Assembly: GCA_034359265.1 (NCBI GenBank)
Contig: CP136898.1
Coordinates: 4,280,501 to 4,344,500 of the forward strand
DNA: 64,000 bases
Direction: 5' to 3'
Source of the DNA: Canna indica
Taxonomy: Eukaryota; Streptophyta; Magnoliopsida; Zingiberales; Cannaceae
The stretch's first letter is position 1. Each line of letters starts with the position of its first letter. The position numbers and the translations under genes were made by a program. The notes below the pieces were generated by a model. It did not search any database, was not told the origin of the DNA, and saw only the letters and a list, made by a program, of their open reading frames with translations. Of this stretch, positions 1-14,100 are shown one piece after another.

Positions 1-70
1 TGAAACATAGTACCATCACTCATATTAGTATCTTCACAATAATGTTCTTACATGCTCATATGATCCTCAG

Positions 71-3000
71 TGTTCATCCTCCTCCTGCCTTTGGTTCGTC
101 GCCCAATCTAGAGGCTCTTGCTCTTGAAGCCAGCACACAACAAGTTGAAGAGGAAGATAGTGTTGCAAATACTCAACAATTCCTCAGGTTTTCAACTTTT
201 TTTTTGCCGGTTTTGTCATGATCTTATAGAATAATCAGCCCGCTCAACTTCATTTAATGCGCAAACACTCTAAAGAAAACTTATCTTCTAACAAATCTTT
301 GGTATCCTAGCTGTATTGCATTTGACTAATTGATATTATATGTTAAATCAAACTATCAAAGTATACAAATCCATGCCCTCTCTCTTTCTCTCTTCATATT
401 TATCTGATGGCTTTTTTGAAGTTTGAACATATTGATGCCATAGTTCTAATGCCTTAAAATTGGTCTTATTTGAAGTATGATCTTCCAGTGTCATTTTCCA
501 TGGCATTTTAGCTTTTAGTACTTGAACATAGGAGAATGATCTTCTAATGATTTTTTTCTTGTTGTACATAGAATTTGTGTTTAATATTTGTGAAAGAATA
601 GAAAGTACATGTCCAATATATGGCATCTGTTTTTTTATCCACCTTTTAATCAGACAGCTACTATAGTACTATCTTTGAAGGGACTTGTATAGTTCTGGGT
701 AATCAGTTGCATCAAGGTTGTTGCTTGCTTTAAGTTAACCAGGAGTCCAGGTCCTTCAGGACTACTTTTAGGTATCAGACTACTCATGCTCATTTCTTTT
801 TCATGCACTGATCATTTATCAGGTAGCTCAAGTGGATAATTGTTGGCCACTTATTTTTTCTAGTAATTGACTGGAAGTCAGAGCGAAACCTTTGATTGTA
901 AAGCTAGTTGAGGCAGGTAAAAAATCATTATGTATAACTAAATTATGATGCCACAGAAAAATGTGTAGTTTGTATAATTAAACAATTCTTGGTCTGAAGA
1001 ATGAAACAATTATGGTAGCTCTAAAATACATTTGACATATTTTGATTGAGATAGTGTAGAGAAGATCATTTGATCAGGTCACCTTCACAAAGAAATCAAC
1101 TAATAGGCAGGCTGTTTAAAATGCATCAATTATTGTTTGCTTCCCGTATGTCTCTTTATTTCATCATGTCTTTGCTAAGTGTTATGAACAGGAAGTTTGA
1201 CAATGTCTTGAGATAGCATTATGTTACCTTCATCTCATATTTCTTTTTCATGAGAATGGTTGTTGTATTATGAACTTGTGAACTATTTTAAGGCTGTCCG
1301 AAAGAAATTTTATGCCATAAGTGTGGTAGATACACAGTTAATTTGTCTCTTATTCATTTTTATGAAATACTGATATATTTTGTTGCAGGCCGATGCATGA
1401 GATCACCTTCTCCACACATGATAGACCAAAGCTTCTAAGTTTGGTAAGTGATCTGTTATAAATCATTTTTCTAATGCATGCTTACTAATATGGAGGAATG
1501 ATCTTGTGGATTCAGTATGATTATATTTTTGGTCTAATGCTGTCATTTACTACACATGCTATACTAATGTGATATTTCATTCAAGAATTTATGATGTAGA
1601 GGTTAGTTGTATGTAGAGGTTAGTTGTAGATGACCTTTATGTGCACTACCTGGACTTTTAACTGGGATAAGGATCTAATACTTCAACAATGTTTTTCCCT
1701 TCTTCAACAACGTTAATCTAATCATTCAAGAGTATGTTAATATATCTCGGCATCCACTACCTCGTAGTTCATGCCAAGACATACTCGTTTCTAGTGCCTG
1801 AGAGTCACAATACGTTTAGTAACAATCTCAATTCAGTATTTTTCCCAAATATAAACACATCTTAATTTCATTTGATTTTTTACTGGCTGCATTTTGAGTC
1901 AATGATAAGATCCAAAATAGCATTTTGTTTTGACCATCCCTTTTTTGCTCCTTACCATTCGGGAAGACAAGAAGGTTTCAGGGAATAAGAACAGTTTTCT
2001 CATTCATCTAACTGTCACATAGTTGCACTCTGCAGTCTGCACCACTGGACGAGTTAAGTTTGAAAGAGATGTACGGATGAACTTGTAGCTAGGGATGGCA
2101 ATCGACATAACGAGATAGTTTTTACTCAAACTGCCTCTGTTATGTCACTGAAGAATCTCACCCTGTGTTTAAGTCTTAGCAGGGGTTTGTAAATACAATA
2201 TCATGTTTTGTCCCCACAGGAACTACTGGTACTTGGTTTTTATGATCCCACCAAGATGTGAATAACCCATGAGAATAAATGCAAGTAATAATTGACATAT
2301 ACAACAAGGTGTGAACTGTGAAGTCCCAACTATTTAGCATTGGCTACATGTATCTTTTTTCCCGTTGCCATTGTGCTTTGAGTAAGGCCAGATCTCTAGT
2401 TATACCAAGGGCATTGAATCACTTTCTTTCTTTTTTCATGCAAATGCTCTCATTGTCTTCCTCTACCCTCCTTCCTATTATTATTCGACACATATTATGC
2501 TTATTTAGTAATGAAAATTTTGTATTCACCATCCCTTATTTTAGCACCAGTTGTTATATACACAATTTCCACTTGCCCTTGTACAAGGATAGTAGTTAGT
2601 TCTTTCTCTTGGCATTTTCTTGCTAGTTCACAAATTACGTGACAAATCTAATTTTAGATTGAAGTTTTTAGTATTTTTCTTTTCATGTAATTTGGTTGCT
2701 ATTTCTTTGTAAAACTGCCTGCTTTTATATTTCCAGCTGACTTCTTTGCTTGCTGAGCTCGGCCTTAATATTCAAGAAGCACATGCATTTTCAACAAATG
2801 ATGGGTACTCATTGGATGTCTTTGTTGTCGACGGTTGGTCTTATGAGGTACTTCCTATGCTATAAAAGCTAGCATGCATATGGTGTTTCATTATATATCC
2901 TCCTCAAAGCATATGGCTTTTTAACTATTCATATGTTCTGCAGGATATATTCTATGAATTTTGTATTTTGGATCTGAGTGTACCAAAGACTATGGTCATT

Positions 3001-6000
3001 CACAAGGATTTTGTTATTCAAATGGCCATTAGTTCATTGGAACACTGTTTTAGTATGTTAGATTATACCTTGACAGCAATGATATCTTGGTCCTTTATTC
3101 TGAAACAATAATGCACATGTAGAGTGAGGGGTTGGTTGAATGCTATATTTGAGTTTTCATTTAGTATTCAATATTTATGCATGTATGTACAATTTAGATG
3201 TTCTTTGCACTATGTGTTAAAAATAATTAAGTCTGTTGAAAATTCTAATGTAGCTTGCTTATTGATGGAAGTTTGGTTTGTATGTATTCAAGAGAAACCT
3301 TGCCAGTTCATTGGTCCTGGTTTGAAAATATGGCCGTTGAAAATTCAATGCTTGGTCCTGGTTTTAACTTACTAACTCTAACTCATAACAAAGTGAAGAT
3401 TTTAAAAAATTATAAAAGATTCGGTTTTAACCAAATTTAACTGATAAGTTCAGTTTGGTTTAAAATTTAATTTGATTCTATTTACTTATGAAAAAATTGA
3501 TTCTGGTTCAATTTGAACTGAATGAACTTGTTCACTATCTGTACTGTTTTGTTTGTTGCATTTTGAAGTATGGTTAAATCACAAATCTGTTTTCTAAGTT
3601 GTAATGCAGGTTACAGTGGCAATATTTTCCTATATTCCTTTTAAATTTCATCAAGGGATAATACACATTATTCTTTTTGATATCTAGGAAACTGAGAAGC
3701 TTAGGGACTTATTGCAAAAGGAAATTCACAAGGTGGGGGTAATGCTATCATTTTATTTTTTCTCTTTACTTTTAACTTTGAGCTCTGTATTTATGTACTC
3801 TTATCTGTAATTTATGGTAATCACTAATGAACTTAGACAGCTTGTACATGATGGAAGGAATGTCGTTCACTGGATTTCTATATGAATTCATAACTTGAGA
3901 AACGAGTTTAACACTGAGAAGTTATAAAATTCCATAATTACTTGATAATAGTTTGTTAAGCACTGAGACATCATTACATTCCATTACTATTTGAATATTT
4001 CATATCACTTGATAGTTGTTTATTCAATCCTAAAAATTGGGCCTTTTAAGTTAAATTTTTGTTTTGTTTATGTTTAGCAATATTCTGGTTTCTCATGGCT
4101 ATCTTTGGTTGGAAATGTTGCTCCTAGTGTATTTGCTGAAAGGCTAATGCAGTTGTTATTGGTAATCTGGGAGTGCAATAGGCAGTGCGAGTTAGTGGCA
4201 ATGTGGCATCACTGGAATGTTCTGGCGAGCTTGTGGATAAAGGCATATATTTCAAACTTGAAAGAGGCTATGATAGCCCTGTGTTAGAAGGACATAAAAC
4301 TCTTTAACATTGAATTCACATCTAATGTTTAAGATTTCAATGATTTCTGTGTCTGAATGCTCTCAAGTGATTTAATTGATTTAGTTCATTGAAACAAAGC
4401 TTCTGCTAGTTTCAGCTGTAGAAATTAAAATTAATTGAATTCTATAAGTGAACTGGTTTATCTTGTACAGACGTTAATAAATAAAAGACAATAAATAATA
4501 AGAGTTACATGTTCGTTCTTCTTCTTTGACATTGATATATCTATATACTTAAACTTTAGGAGTTGTGATAGACTGATAGTTCCGCTGAATTAATGTTGGA
4601 TTATGTGGTTTAGGATTTATTTCTTCCACATATCATTGATCTTAATATCTTCGGGCTTCTAATATGGTCCTTTTGTATATCTCAATAATTTGCTTCATCA
4701 CGTGGTCCTTTATAAAAAAAATCATCTTTTTGTAATACTGAAAATTTTAAGTTGGTTATCACTTTCTATATAGGTTCAAGGGTGGTCAAAATCTTATCCA
4801 GGGTCCTCCCAATTGGATAATGCAAAATCTGGAGAGGATTCTCTGCCCGGTCATGTCCAAATACCAACAGATGGGACTGATGTCTGGGAGATTGATTTTA
4901 AGCTGCTTCAGTTTGGAAATAAAGTAGCTTCTGGATCATACGGTCATCTGTGAGTCTCTAATCAATCAACACATCAAATTAAGATTCAAGACAATAACTT
5001 CTGGTGCTTATTATTCAATTTGTCTATTTATTTGCAGTTATCGTGGAACATACTGTAGCCAGGATGTGGCAATTAAAGTGCTAAAGCCTGAATCTGTAGA
5101 TGTTGATATACAACGAGAATTTGCTCAGGAAGTCTTTATCATGAGGTTAGTATAGGATATTTATCTTGTTGCAGTAGCTCTTTTTCTTCTTCTGTCCAAT
5201 GAACTGAATGATACATGCTGTATGAAAAGTGCTAAGGAAGTTAATATATAATTACTTATCATATCATATATATTATACATATTTGGATGGGCTTTATATG
5301 CTTGTCCACATTGTTTATCATGAAAGATCATTTGGATTTTAGCAACTCCAATTTTACAGCTTCCAAACTTAAAATACTTCTTCAAATATTATGTTTATGT
5401 CTTATATATTGAAATACAACCTACAAACACATCTTGTTGAGTGAGAAGCCAAGAAAGATATAAAAGCTTAAAGTACCATGTGCACAGTAACTTGTGGACC
5501 ATACAAGTCTTTATAGAGATTACCTAGTACCTAAATTATCTGGTATCATTTTAGGAAGATATTTTTGGGGGATAGACTTTGTTGTATTTCACTATTGTTG
5601 GTGTGGCATTTTTAAAGTGTAGTGAACTGAAATTTTCCTTATTGATAACCACTAAGGAATTTCTATTACCAACAAATTACTAACTTATGGAAAGCGAGAT
5701 AACATCTTTACTTGTCCTATCCTGCACCATGTTGCAACTTCTTGTGGGGGCTTCGGCATTGAGGTCATTTGGTTGTCTTATGGTTACATCACAGTCCAAG
5801 ATCATGTATTACAGTTTGTAATTTAGATCCATATTAATGAGACTTGATATATGCCTTATGCTGGCTATCTAAGGCCTAATGTAACCCTTCACTTCTTTGC
5901 CCTTGATATAACTAGAGATTCTGCAGGGAGATAAACGGCGTGAAAAGATACCTGTAGGCGATTTCAAATAATTATGACTTTATGGCTTGTTTTTGTAGTC

Positions 6001-9000
6001 AGTTCATAACTTGGCATGGACTCATTGGTATTCATCTTTTCTTTTACAAACAAGCAATCAGAGACTTTTTACCTTGCCTTGAAACTGCTATAATTATGCT
6101 GATGTACTGTTAGGATTTTACCTTAAGGTTATACTTTCTTCTACCAAATGTTCTTTAACCAGTTGATATAGCTTTTGCTTTACATATTTTTTTGCAGGAA
6201 GGTACGTCACAAGAATGTGGTGCAGTTCATTGGTGCTTGTACGAAAGCTCACAGCTTATGTATTGTTACGGGTACTAATGTCCGAAAAAACTTGTCTATG
6301 TTGACTAGTTTTTTTAAAAGGTTGAGATGTGTGACTCCTAAGAATTCTTTTCATGGTTTCTGTATTCTTTCTAGAATATATGTCAGGTGGAAGTGTATAT
6401 GACTTTCTTCATAAACAGAAAGGGGTTTTCAAGCTTCCAGCTTTACTCCGAGTAGCAATAGATGTATCCAAGGGAATGAACTACTTGCATCAAAATAACA
6501 TTATACACCGCGATCTCAAAGCTGCCAATATTCTGATGGATGAGAATGAGGCAAGTAATTTCAGAATATGTTGCCTAATTGTTACTTTTTTGCATTACTT
6601 AAGATTGTACCCCATTACCAAAAGCCTTCTCTTTGGCTGTTACATGTTCCAACATTTTAATATGCCATATAGTCACAAGGGTTGGACATTATGGCTTCTT
6701 TTTATTGTGTACATGAGCAGTAAGCAAGTAATAACCATCTCGAACAAAGTATGATTCATTGGAATTGTGCCATTTTTCATAATTTAAAAGTTTGATATTA
6801 TGATAGTCAGACATGATCTAGATTCAATAACTGAAACTGCAAATTTGGCTGAAACTCCAGTGCTAACTTTTTAAAACAAGATTTTTAATTAAATGGATTT
6901 TGATGGTCATTTACTAGAAGTCTAAAACCATTGTGTACTTACTCTCTATGCATGGTTTATTTTCGGAGTTGCATTGTTATATGAAGCTTCATCCTTTACG
7001 CTTGCAAGGTCAATTTTACCTTGGGAACTAATACCACATTACAATCAGCAAACCTAGTTATTAGAAGATAATAAGTCAAAATTGCTTGCTAATTCATCAG
7101 AGTTTGCTGGCAATAAGTAACAATGATTATAATAGGCTTGTGCTTGTTGATACATTGGAGAAAGTTTGTTGATTAAGTTTAATTCTCTTACATAGTGTAA
7201 ATGATTATCTTCAGTTTTGCAAAAAAAGTGAAAATGATTATATTCTCTCTTTATTTCATTGGTCTTGGTTACTCTCATTTTCCAACAAACTTGGGTTTCT
7301 ATGTTCAATTTAAGTTGTATTTTTAAACATTAAATGTTTGTGATACATAGATCTATTTTTTTACCCATAGATGTCACCCTGTACTTTTCTTGCCAATTTA
7401 ACTTACTTTCAGCTAGAGATCTGTAGTTTTGGACATTGATTGGACTTGGAGTACCTCCTTTTTCTGAAAGCTAATCCACTTCTTTATCTATTAGGTTGTT
7501 AAGGTTGCAGATTTTGGTGTTGCACGAGTTAAAGCTGATTCTGGAGTAATGACGGCTGAAACAGGAACATATCGCTGGATGGCACCAGAGGTATCATTTT
7601 GCTTCATGTTACGTGTTGCAGGATTTTGATGTTCTTTCCTCAATCCTCATTATTATCCCAGTATTCGTGTCCATGAAAATCTTAATTTGACACTGATGAT
7701 TATGGAATAACCTAGCTGCTGGTCTGGTGATTTGAATTGCTGCTGGTCTTTTCAAGGTCCTGGTTTTTTACTTAAAATGGCGATGGATTTTTAGGACATT
7801 TTGCTTTTGATTAGCAGTTCACAGTAGATTTATGGTCATTTTCTGATTGTATAGGCTAAGGACATTCAGCTTTACTCCTGGCATCTGTTTCACATTCATT
7901 TTTTGACTATGGATCCTTTATTTTTTACAAATTAGTACTCCAATACCTGTTGGATCCTGGAAAAAGTAAATGAACAGCATACTATAGGGCACCGAACTGA
8001 GCTTGCATCTCTTTTTTCCTTTTGGTTTTAGGGGTAACAAATTAATGGCTCAATAGATGCGCTGGCATGCATTTGGTTGTAAAGGGTCATTTTATGATAA
8101 AGTATGGATAGATTTTACAGTAATGACATTCACTTCAACAGTTAGCTTGGCTACATACGCAGTTAAGCTAGGTTAGGAGAGATATATTTTAGAGATTCTG
8201 CAGATTCAGTTGGGATTGTGGTTAAGTAGAGACCCATGTTGATGCTGCACTAATTGAATGGTAGGATGATTAAGTATCTTGGATTTTATCTAATTTAATT
8301 TACTTGTATCAAGTATCTTGTGTATTAGTTCTTGAAATGCTAGAAGTTTTTTCTCAAATATTTAATTTGATTCATGAAAGTTTGAGTATCTCAGTAGTCA
8401 GTATACCAACATGCCTCATATCATCCAAAATGTAGGTGATAGAGCACAAACCCTATGATCATAAGGCTGATGTTTTTAGTTTTGGAATTGTGCTGTGGGA
8501 ACTGCTTACGGCTAAGGTAACTTCTGGATATGCAGTACAATCTTGTATTTGTTTTATGCAGTCAAATTTAAAGCTTTCTTTCTGAATCTGTCCAGATCCC
8601 ATATGAATATTTAACGCCACTCCAAGCAGCAGTTGGCGTGGTTCAAAAGGTATGTTGGATTCCACTGTTGATCCATGGAGAAGAATCATTAAATCCTTGA
8701 CCTGCATGTCTGTCTTCAATACAATTATGTTGTTGCCGAGCCTTACCTTGCACAAAAATGTTACCAGCATGTACTGAAGTCTTGGTTCATAAATTAGAGG
8801 ATTAATTATGCAGTATTACTTGAAAAGATTGATTAAGAATTTTTATCATTCTTGAACAACTAGGTGTAGCTCCAATAAATGATAAAAAGAGATGTAGTCC
8901 AAAGAAAACCTTCACATGTTGTAGTTGGATAGGTGAATTTATCATGATTAATATGGGAAAAATGTGTAGAAGTAGACTTTTTAAAATTATGAAAAAAATG

Positions 9001-9658
9001 ATAAAAATCAATTTTAATATCCTTGATATAATAGAGATTTGGCCTTGCACAACTCAATGGAGTGAAAAGATCAATAACTGACCCCATATAGTTGGAACTT
9101 CAGAACTTGGGTTATTATGTGTTTATGACCTGTTGAAGCAGACTGGTTTTTTCAATATAGAATAGTCTCCATTACATAAATAATTGAACAAATAGTATAT
9201 AGAAATAGCTAGTTATGTGCTTCAATCAATGTAGAATTTAAATTTATAACAGTTTTTAATCAAAACACTACAACCAAGTAACAATTTGCTTATATAAAAG
9301 TGTTCATATTTGTTCATCATTTACATGCACTCGTCATGACTGGATGCTGTACTTTTTTATATAGGGATTGAGACCAACCATACCAAAGAATACTCATCCA
9401 AAGCTTGCGGAGTTGCTAGAAAAATGTTGGCAGCAAGACCCAGCTAGCCGACCTAATTTTTCAGAAATACTGGAAACACTTCAGCATATTGCTAAAGAGG
9501 TTCACACCATCAAAACTAAGTTTTATATATGCAAACTATACCAGGTCCTTTAAAAGTTAAATGGTTAATTGATTTAACAGGTTAGAGATGAGTCTGATGA
9601 TCGCCGTAAGGAAAAATCATCAGGTAGGTTTTTGTCAGTTCTGAGGCGTGGCCACTGA
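71..9658 (+). CDS. ACT-domain serine/threonine/tyrosine protein kinase (STY8/17/46-like), 5' truncated by window edge
   Basis: Partial gene; 434 residues readable in 13 exons: 71-187, 1389-1443, 2737-2847, 3688-3732, 4774-4949, 5038-5145, 6198-6271, 6375-6550, 7495-7590, 8436-8516, 8596-8649, 9365-9499, 9581-9658 (TGA). All phases join. Exon 4 could instead end at 3738. The first exons encode the run [19 protein letters not shown] and an ACT domain ([10 protein letters not shown]...[13 protein letters not shown]). The kinase domain follows: glycine loop [13 protein letters not shown] lysine, [14 protein letters not shown] catalytic loop, [17 protein letters not shown] and the subdomain XI arginine. 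The C-terminus ends LSVLRRGH. In Arabidopsis this family phosphorylates chloroplast preprotein transit peptides in the cytosol; that role is by homology. The N-terminal exons lie upstream of the window. No stops interrupt the reading, so it looks functional. The intron after 6550 uses a GC donor. Confidence 0.93.
6551..7494 (+). other. GC-AG intron in the kinase gene
   Basis: The exon ends ...GAG and the intron begins GCAAGT, the usual context of rare GC donors (AG|GCAAGT). The acceptor is ...TATTAG|GTTGTTAAG. Joining at these points gives the uninterrupted, family-typical run [18 protein letters not shown] at 6555 would break the frame. Confidence 0.8.
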
Positions 9659-11113
9659 ATCTCTTTTATCGTCCATGAAGCAATTGCATTTATCATATCA
9701 AGGTGGGCAGCATTTTCTGGGCAATGGTAGCAGTAATACCTTAAAACATTATAGTGTTAAATTTTGTGATCTGCTCTATGGAGTTGTGATTCTTTTTCTA
9801 ACATAATCTTCATATGCTCATTGTTTTATCATTTGTGCCGCCTTAACATGCAAATGTAACTTGAGAGTGATGTACAGCCGCCGCCAGAGTCAAAATTCAG
9901 TTTTTGCCTAGCAACTAATAATCTGTCTCGTGATTTTGTTCCCCTTCGAGCGGAAATATGATTTTTTTTCTTCATTTAGAATCTCTTGTTTGGGTCAATA
10001 CAGTTATTCAATAAATGATTTCATTTTCAATTTCATTTTGTAATCTATTCAAGTTCCAAATGGTGATTCGTCATTAACATATGGTGCACAAAATGTTAAT
10101 CACATAGGTTGATTGGCTAATGTTCATCCTCTTCTTTTCTCATTTGGTGGGAAAATTAACTTGTGTGGATTGTGGTGGCCATTTGGATATTTCTTCTGGA
10201 GTTGCTTTCTGCAGATACAGGACATGTAAATCCTGTATCGTTTTTATCAAAAGATGTTATGCTTATTGTACGTGCAAAGCTGTAAAGAAGGAAAAGTTAC
10301 TAGGAAGAGATGCGTCACTAAAACCATGAATTTGATCTCACCTTTGTGCTGGTTTGACCAAGGGCTGATTTGGAAGTTTGGATTATGCCATTTTTTATTT
10401 TACTAGACATACATTTGTTAATTTCGTCTATTTCTATTGGATTGTACAAATCCACTGTACGGTTTGTACTAAAAGCCATCGAGTGTGATGCTGAAGCAAG
10501 GTAATGGGGAAGACTGAAGAGAAATCAGCCTTGGAATCAGGGAAGAATGTCTTTTGATATGCACAATGCCACAATCCTCTGCTACTTTGTTGTCTTCTTA
10601 AACGACAATCTTGTCAGGCTCCTAATCACAAATCCTTTAACAACCAGGTTTCTAATTTTGCCTGCAGTATCCACCTTATTATTAACATAATTTCCGCGTT
10701 ATTCAAGACAAGTTTTAAATATGATGTAATATCCAAGCACACGATAAAATCTGCAGACAAACCTTCAGTAGCCGTAAACACAAATGAATCCACGTTTACT
10801 AGGATGCTGGCGCCAATTGAGCTTCTACTTTTCACATAAACCTCTGGTTTCCACAATTGAAAATTGGCGAAAGTTTAGTTATTAGAAAATTTATAACCAA
10901 AGACATTCCATTTGGATTTTTTGCTCCAAGAGAAAGTGTAGTTTAGGGTCTTGAAAAATACAAAAGCCATTCTCTTTGTTTATTCTCCCTTTCCCTTTTT
11001 CTTTTCCCTTTCTCTTTATCTTTTACCTTGGGCATACGCTCTCTTTGCCTTGTAAATCATTCTGGAAGCAGGTAGTAGGTACCTTGCTTCATGCAGGGGC
11101 ATGCACTTTTTGC
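9659..11113. other. Intergenic: kinase 3' flank and GST upstream region
   Basis: AT-rich, no convincing gene. A small cysteine-rich ORF at 10120-10329 has no splice or family support. Pyrimidine-rich tracts (CCCTTTCCC/TTTTTCTTTT type) lie at about 10985-11030, upstream of the GST promoter. Confidence 0.5.
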
Positions 11114-11127
11114 TATTTATAAAAAAA
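11114..11127 (+). promoter_or_regulatory. Probable TATA box of the GST gene
   Basis: CTATTTATAAAAAA lies about 60 bp upstream of the ATG at 11183. This spacing suits a short 5' leader. No other TATA-like site is closer. Confidence 0.5.
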
Positions 11128-11182
11128 CACCCGCATGCAGTGACCTGCACCATTTGTGTTCTTCTCGGGCAAATCTTGAATC

Positions 11183-14100
11183 ATGGCAGCAATAGTGCCA
11201 CCGCCAACAGTTAAGGTGTATTATGGGAAGCCCATGCTGCCAGATGTGTCCAGGGTGCTTGCTTGCCTCTACGAAAAGGAGATTGATTTCAAACTTGTGG
11301 ACATGTACGAGGGCCACTACATGCCTGAACACGTCCTGAAACTTCATGTAATTCAGGCTCGCATACCTTCTCTCTGTCACTGTGTATTCCTTCTCTAGAT
11401 GAACAATACTTTTAACAAGTTATTCGATCTCTGGTCATTGCATTGAGTTCTTTCCTTTGATCAGGCCACCACTATGAGAGCTCCTGTCACAGCCTTTGAA
11501 GATGGCAGCAAATTATTACTAGGTAACACACTTCTCAAGCAATCCATAATTTTCGGCATTTATACTATGTTTGGATAAATTTGAGTAAGAGATTTAGAGA
11601 GAGAGAGGTTTGGAGGTTTTTGAAAAGGTTTGAGGTTGAGACTTATATACATCTTAACTGAAACCTAAGATGCATAGATAAAAATTGTGCGCTAAACTAG
11701 CACTGTAGTGCAATGCAATTTGAAGAAAATTCAAACCTGAACTATAATCCAATACCACACTCATTTATGCCTGATATTAGAATAAAAACCTGTGTTTATG
11801 AGCTAATATCAGGTAACACTTGTGGATTCTCATCAGCAAAACTAATCAACAATGTAACTCTTAAAGTTTCCTTTGTATTTCTGGAAGTCAGAATATAGAT
11901 CAAAATGCCAGCTATATATTCAGAGAAAGTATGTATATGAGCAATACTTACAGAGTGTGACCAGGAGCTAACATCAGTAGATCACATGTAGGTTTTGAAA
12001 TCTCTGATCTTTTGTTTCTGTTTCCTGAATGTCAGAATCCAGAACAATTTGCCGCTATGTATCAGAGAAGTATGCAGATAGAGGGAGCATGTACCTTTTG
12101 GGAAGAGATCTACTAGAGAGGGGTTCTATTGAGCAATGGCTGAAGACAGAGGAGCAGAGCTTCAACCCCCCGAGCTGGACACTTGTTTTTCACTTAGCCT
12201 TCAACCCCATGACACACATCAATGAGCAGGACCAATCATTGATCATTCAGAGTGAGCAGGTGCTGGCCAAGGTCTTGGATGTATATGAGCATAGGCTGAG
12301 GGAGAGCGAGTACCTTGCAGGTGACGAATTCACTCTAGCAGACCTATCTCACCTTCCGAATACTCATTATCTTGCAAATTCTAAAGAGTGGAGATACCTG
12401 TTCAATTCGAGGAAAAATGTGCAAAACTGGTGGGAGAAGATCTCAAGCCGGCCTTCATGGGTCAAGGTGGTTGGAATGCTGAAAGAGTTTGAAGTTCCAA
12501 AGAAATCTGCTCCCACAACTAAAGAGACATCTGTAGAAAAGCAATCTTCAGTATCTCCACCTCTCACAAAAATCAGTGATCAACAAAAATCAGTGATCAC
12601 TCAGTCAAAACCAGCAACTGTTGAACAGAAATCACCCAATTCATCTACCAGTGGACCAAATATAACTGTTGCCCGCAAGAACTCTGCAGAAGCTCCTACA
12701 TTGGAGAAAAAATCTCAATCAGAACCAACCTCACAACCAACACCACAGCCACCAAAAGGTGATTTATCCGGCAGTGAACCAACCAACACTACCACTCAGT
12801 CAGTAATGGCTGAACAGAAATCACTCAGTTCATCTACCAGTGGACCAAATACAACTGTTGCCCACAAGAACTCTGCAGAAGCTCCTACATTGGAGAAAAA
12901 ATCTCAATCAGAACCAACCTCACAACCAACACCACAGCCACCAAAAGGTGATTCATCCGGCAGTGAACCAACCAACACTACCACTCAGTCAGTAACGGCT
13001 GAACAGAAATCACCCAGTTCATCTACCAGTGGACCAAATACAACTGTTGCCCGCAAGAACTCTGCAGAAGCTCCTACATTGGAGAAAAAATCTCAATCAG
13101 AACCAACCTCACAACCAACACCACAGCCACCAAAAGGTGATTTATCCGGCAGTGAACCAACCAACACTACCACTCAGTCAGTAATGGCTGAACAGAAATC
13201 ACTCAGTTCATCTACCAGTGGACCAAATACAACTGTTGCCCACAAGAACTCTGCAGAAGCTCCTACATTGGAGAAAAAATCTCAATCAGAACCAACCTCA
13301 CAACCAACACCACAGCCACCAAAAGGTGATTCATCTGGCAGTGAACCAACCAACACTACCACTCAGTCAGTAACGGCTGAACAGAAATCACCCAGTTCAT
13401 CTACCAGTGGACCAAATACAACTGTTGCCCGCAAGAACTCTGCAGAAGCTCCTACATTGGAGAAAAAATCTCAATCAGAACCAACCTCACAACCAACACC
13501 ACAGCCACCAAAAGGTGATTCATCCGGCAGTGAACCAACCAACACTACCACTCAGTCAGTAACGGCTGAACAGAAATCACCCAGTTCATCCACCAGTGGA
13601 CCAAATACAACTGTTGCCCCCAAGAACTCTGCAGAAGCTCCTACATTGGAGAAAAAATCTCAATCAGAACCAACCTCACAACCAACACCACAGCCACCAA
13701 AAGGTGATTTATCCGGCAGTGAACCAACCAAGACTACCACTCAGTCAGTAATGGCTGAACAGAAATCACCCAGTTCATCCACCAGTGGACCAAATACAAC
13801 TGTTGCCCCCGAGAACTCTGCAGAAGCTCCTACATTGGAGAAAAAATCTCAATCAGAACCAACCTCACAACCAACACCACAGCCACCAAAAGGTGATTCA
13901 TCCGGCAGTGAACCAACCAAGACTACCACTCAGTCAGTAACGGCTGAACAGAAATCACCCAGTTCATCCACCAGTGGACCAAATACAACTGTTGCCCCCG
14001 AGAACTCTGCAGAAGCTCCTACATTGGAGAAAAAATCTCAATCAGAACCAACCTCACAACCAACACCACAGCCACCAAAAGGTGATTCATCCGGCAGTGA

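Noticed and set aside
2090..2110. hAT-like end TAGGGATGGCAATCG in a kinase intron
   Set aside because: No matching second end in the intron.
6353..6754. 133-residue kinase-like ORF
   Set aside because: Kinase exon read through its GC donor into the intron; the true exon is 6375-6550.
10120..10329. Cys-rich 69-residue ORF
   Set aside because: No family resemblance, no splice or promoter support; intergenic chance ORF.
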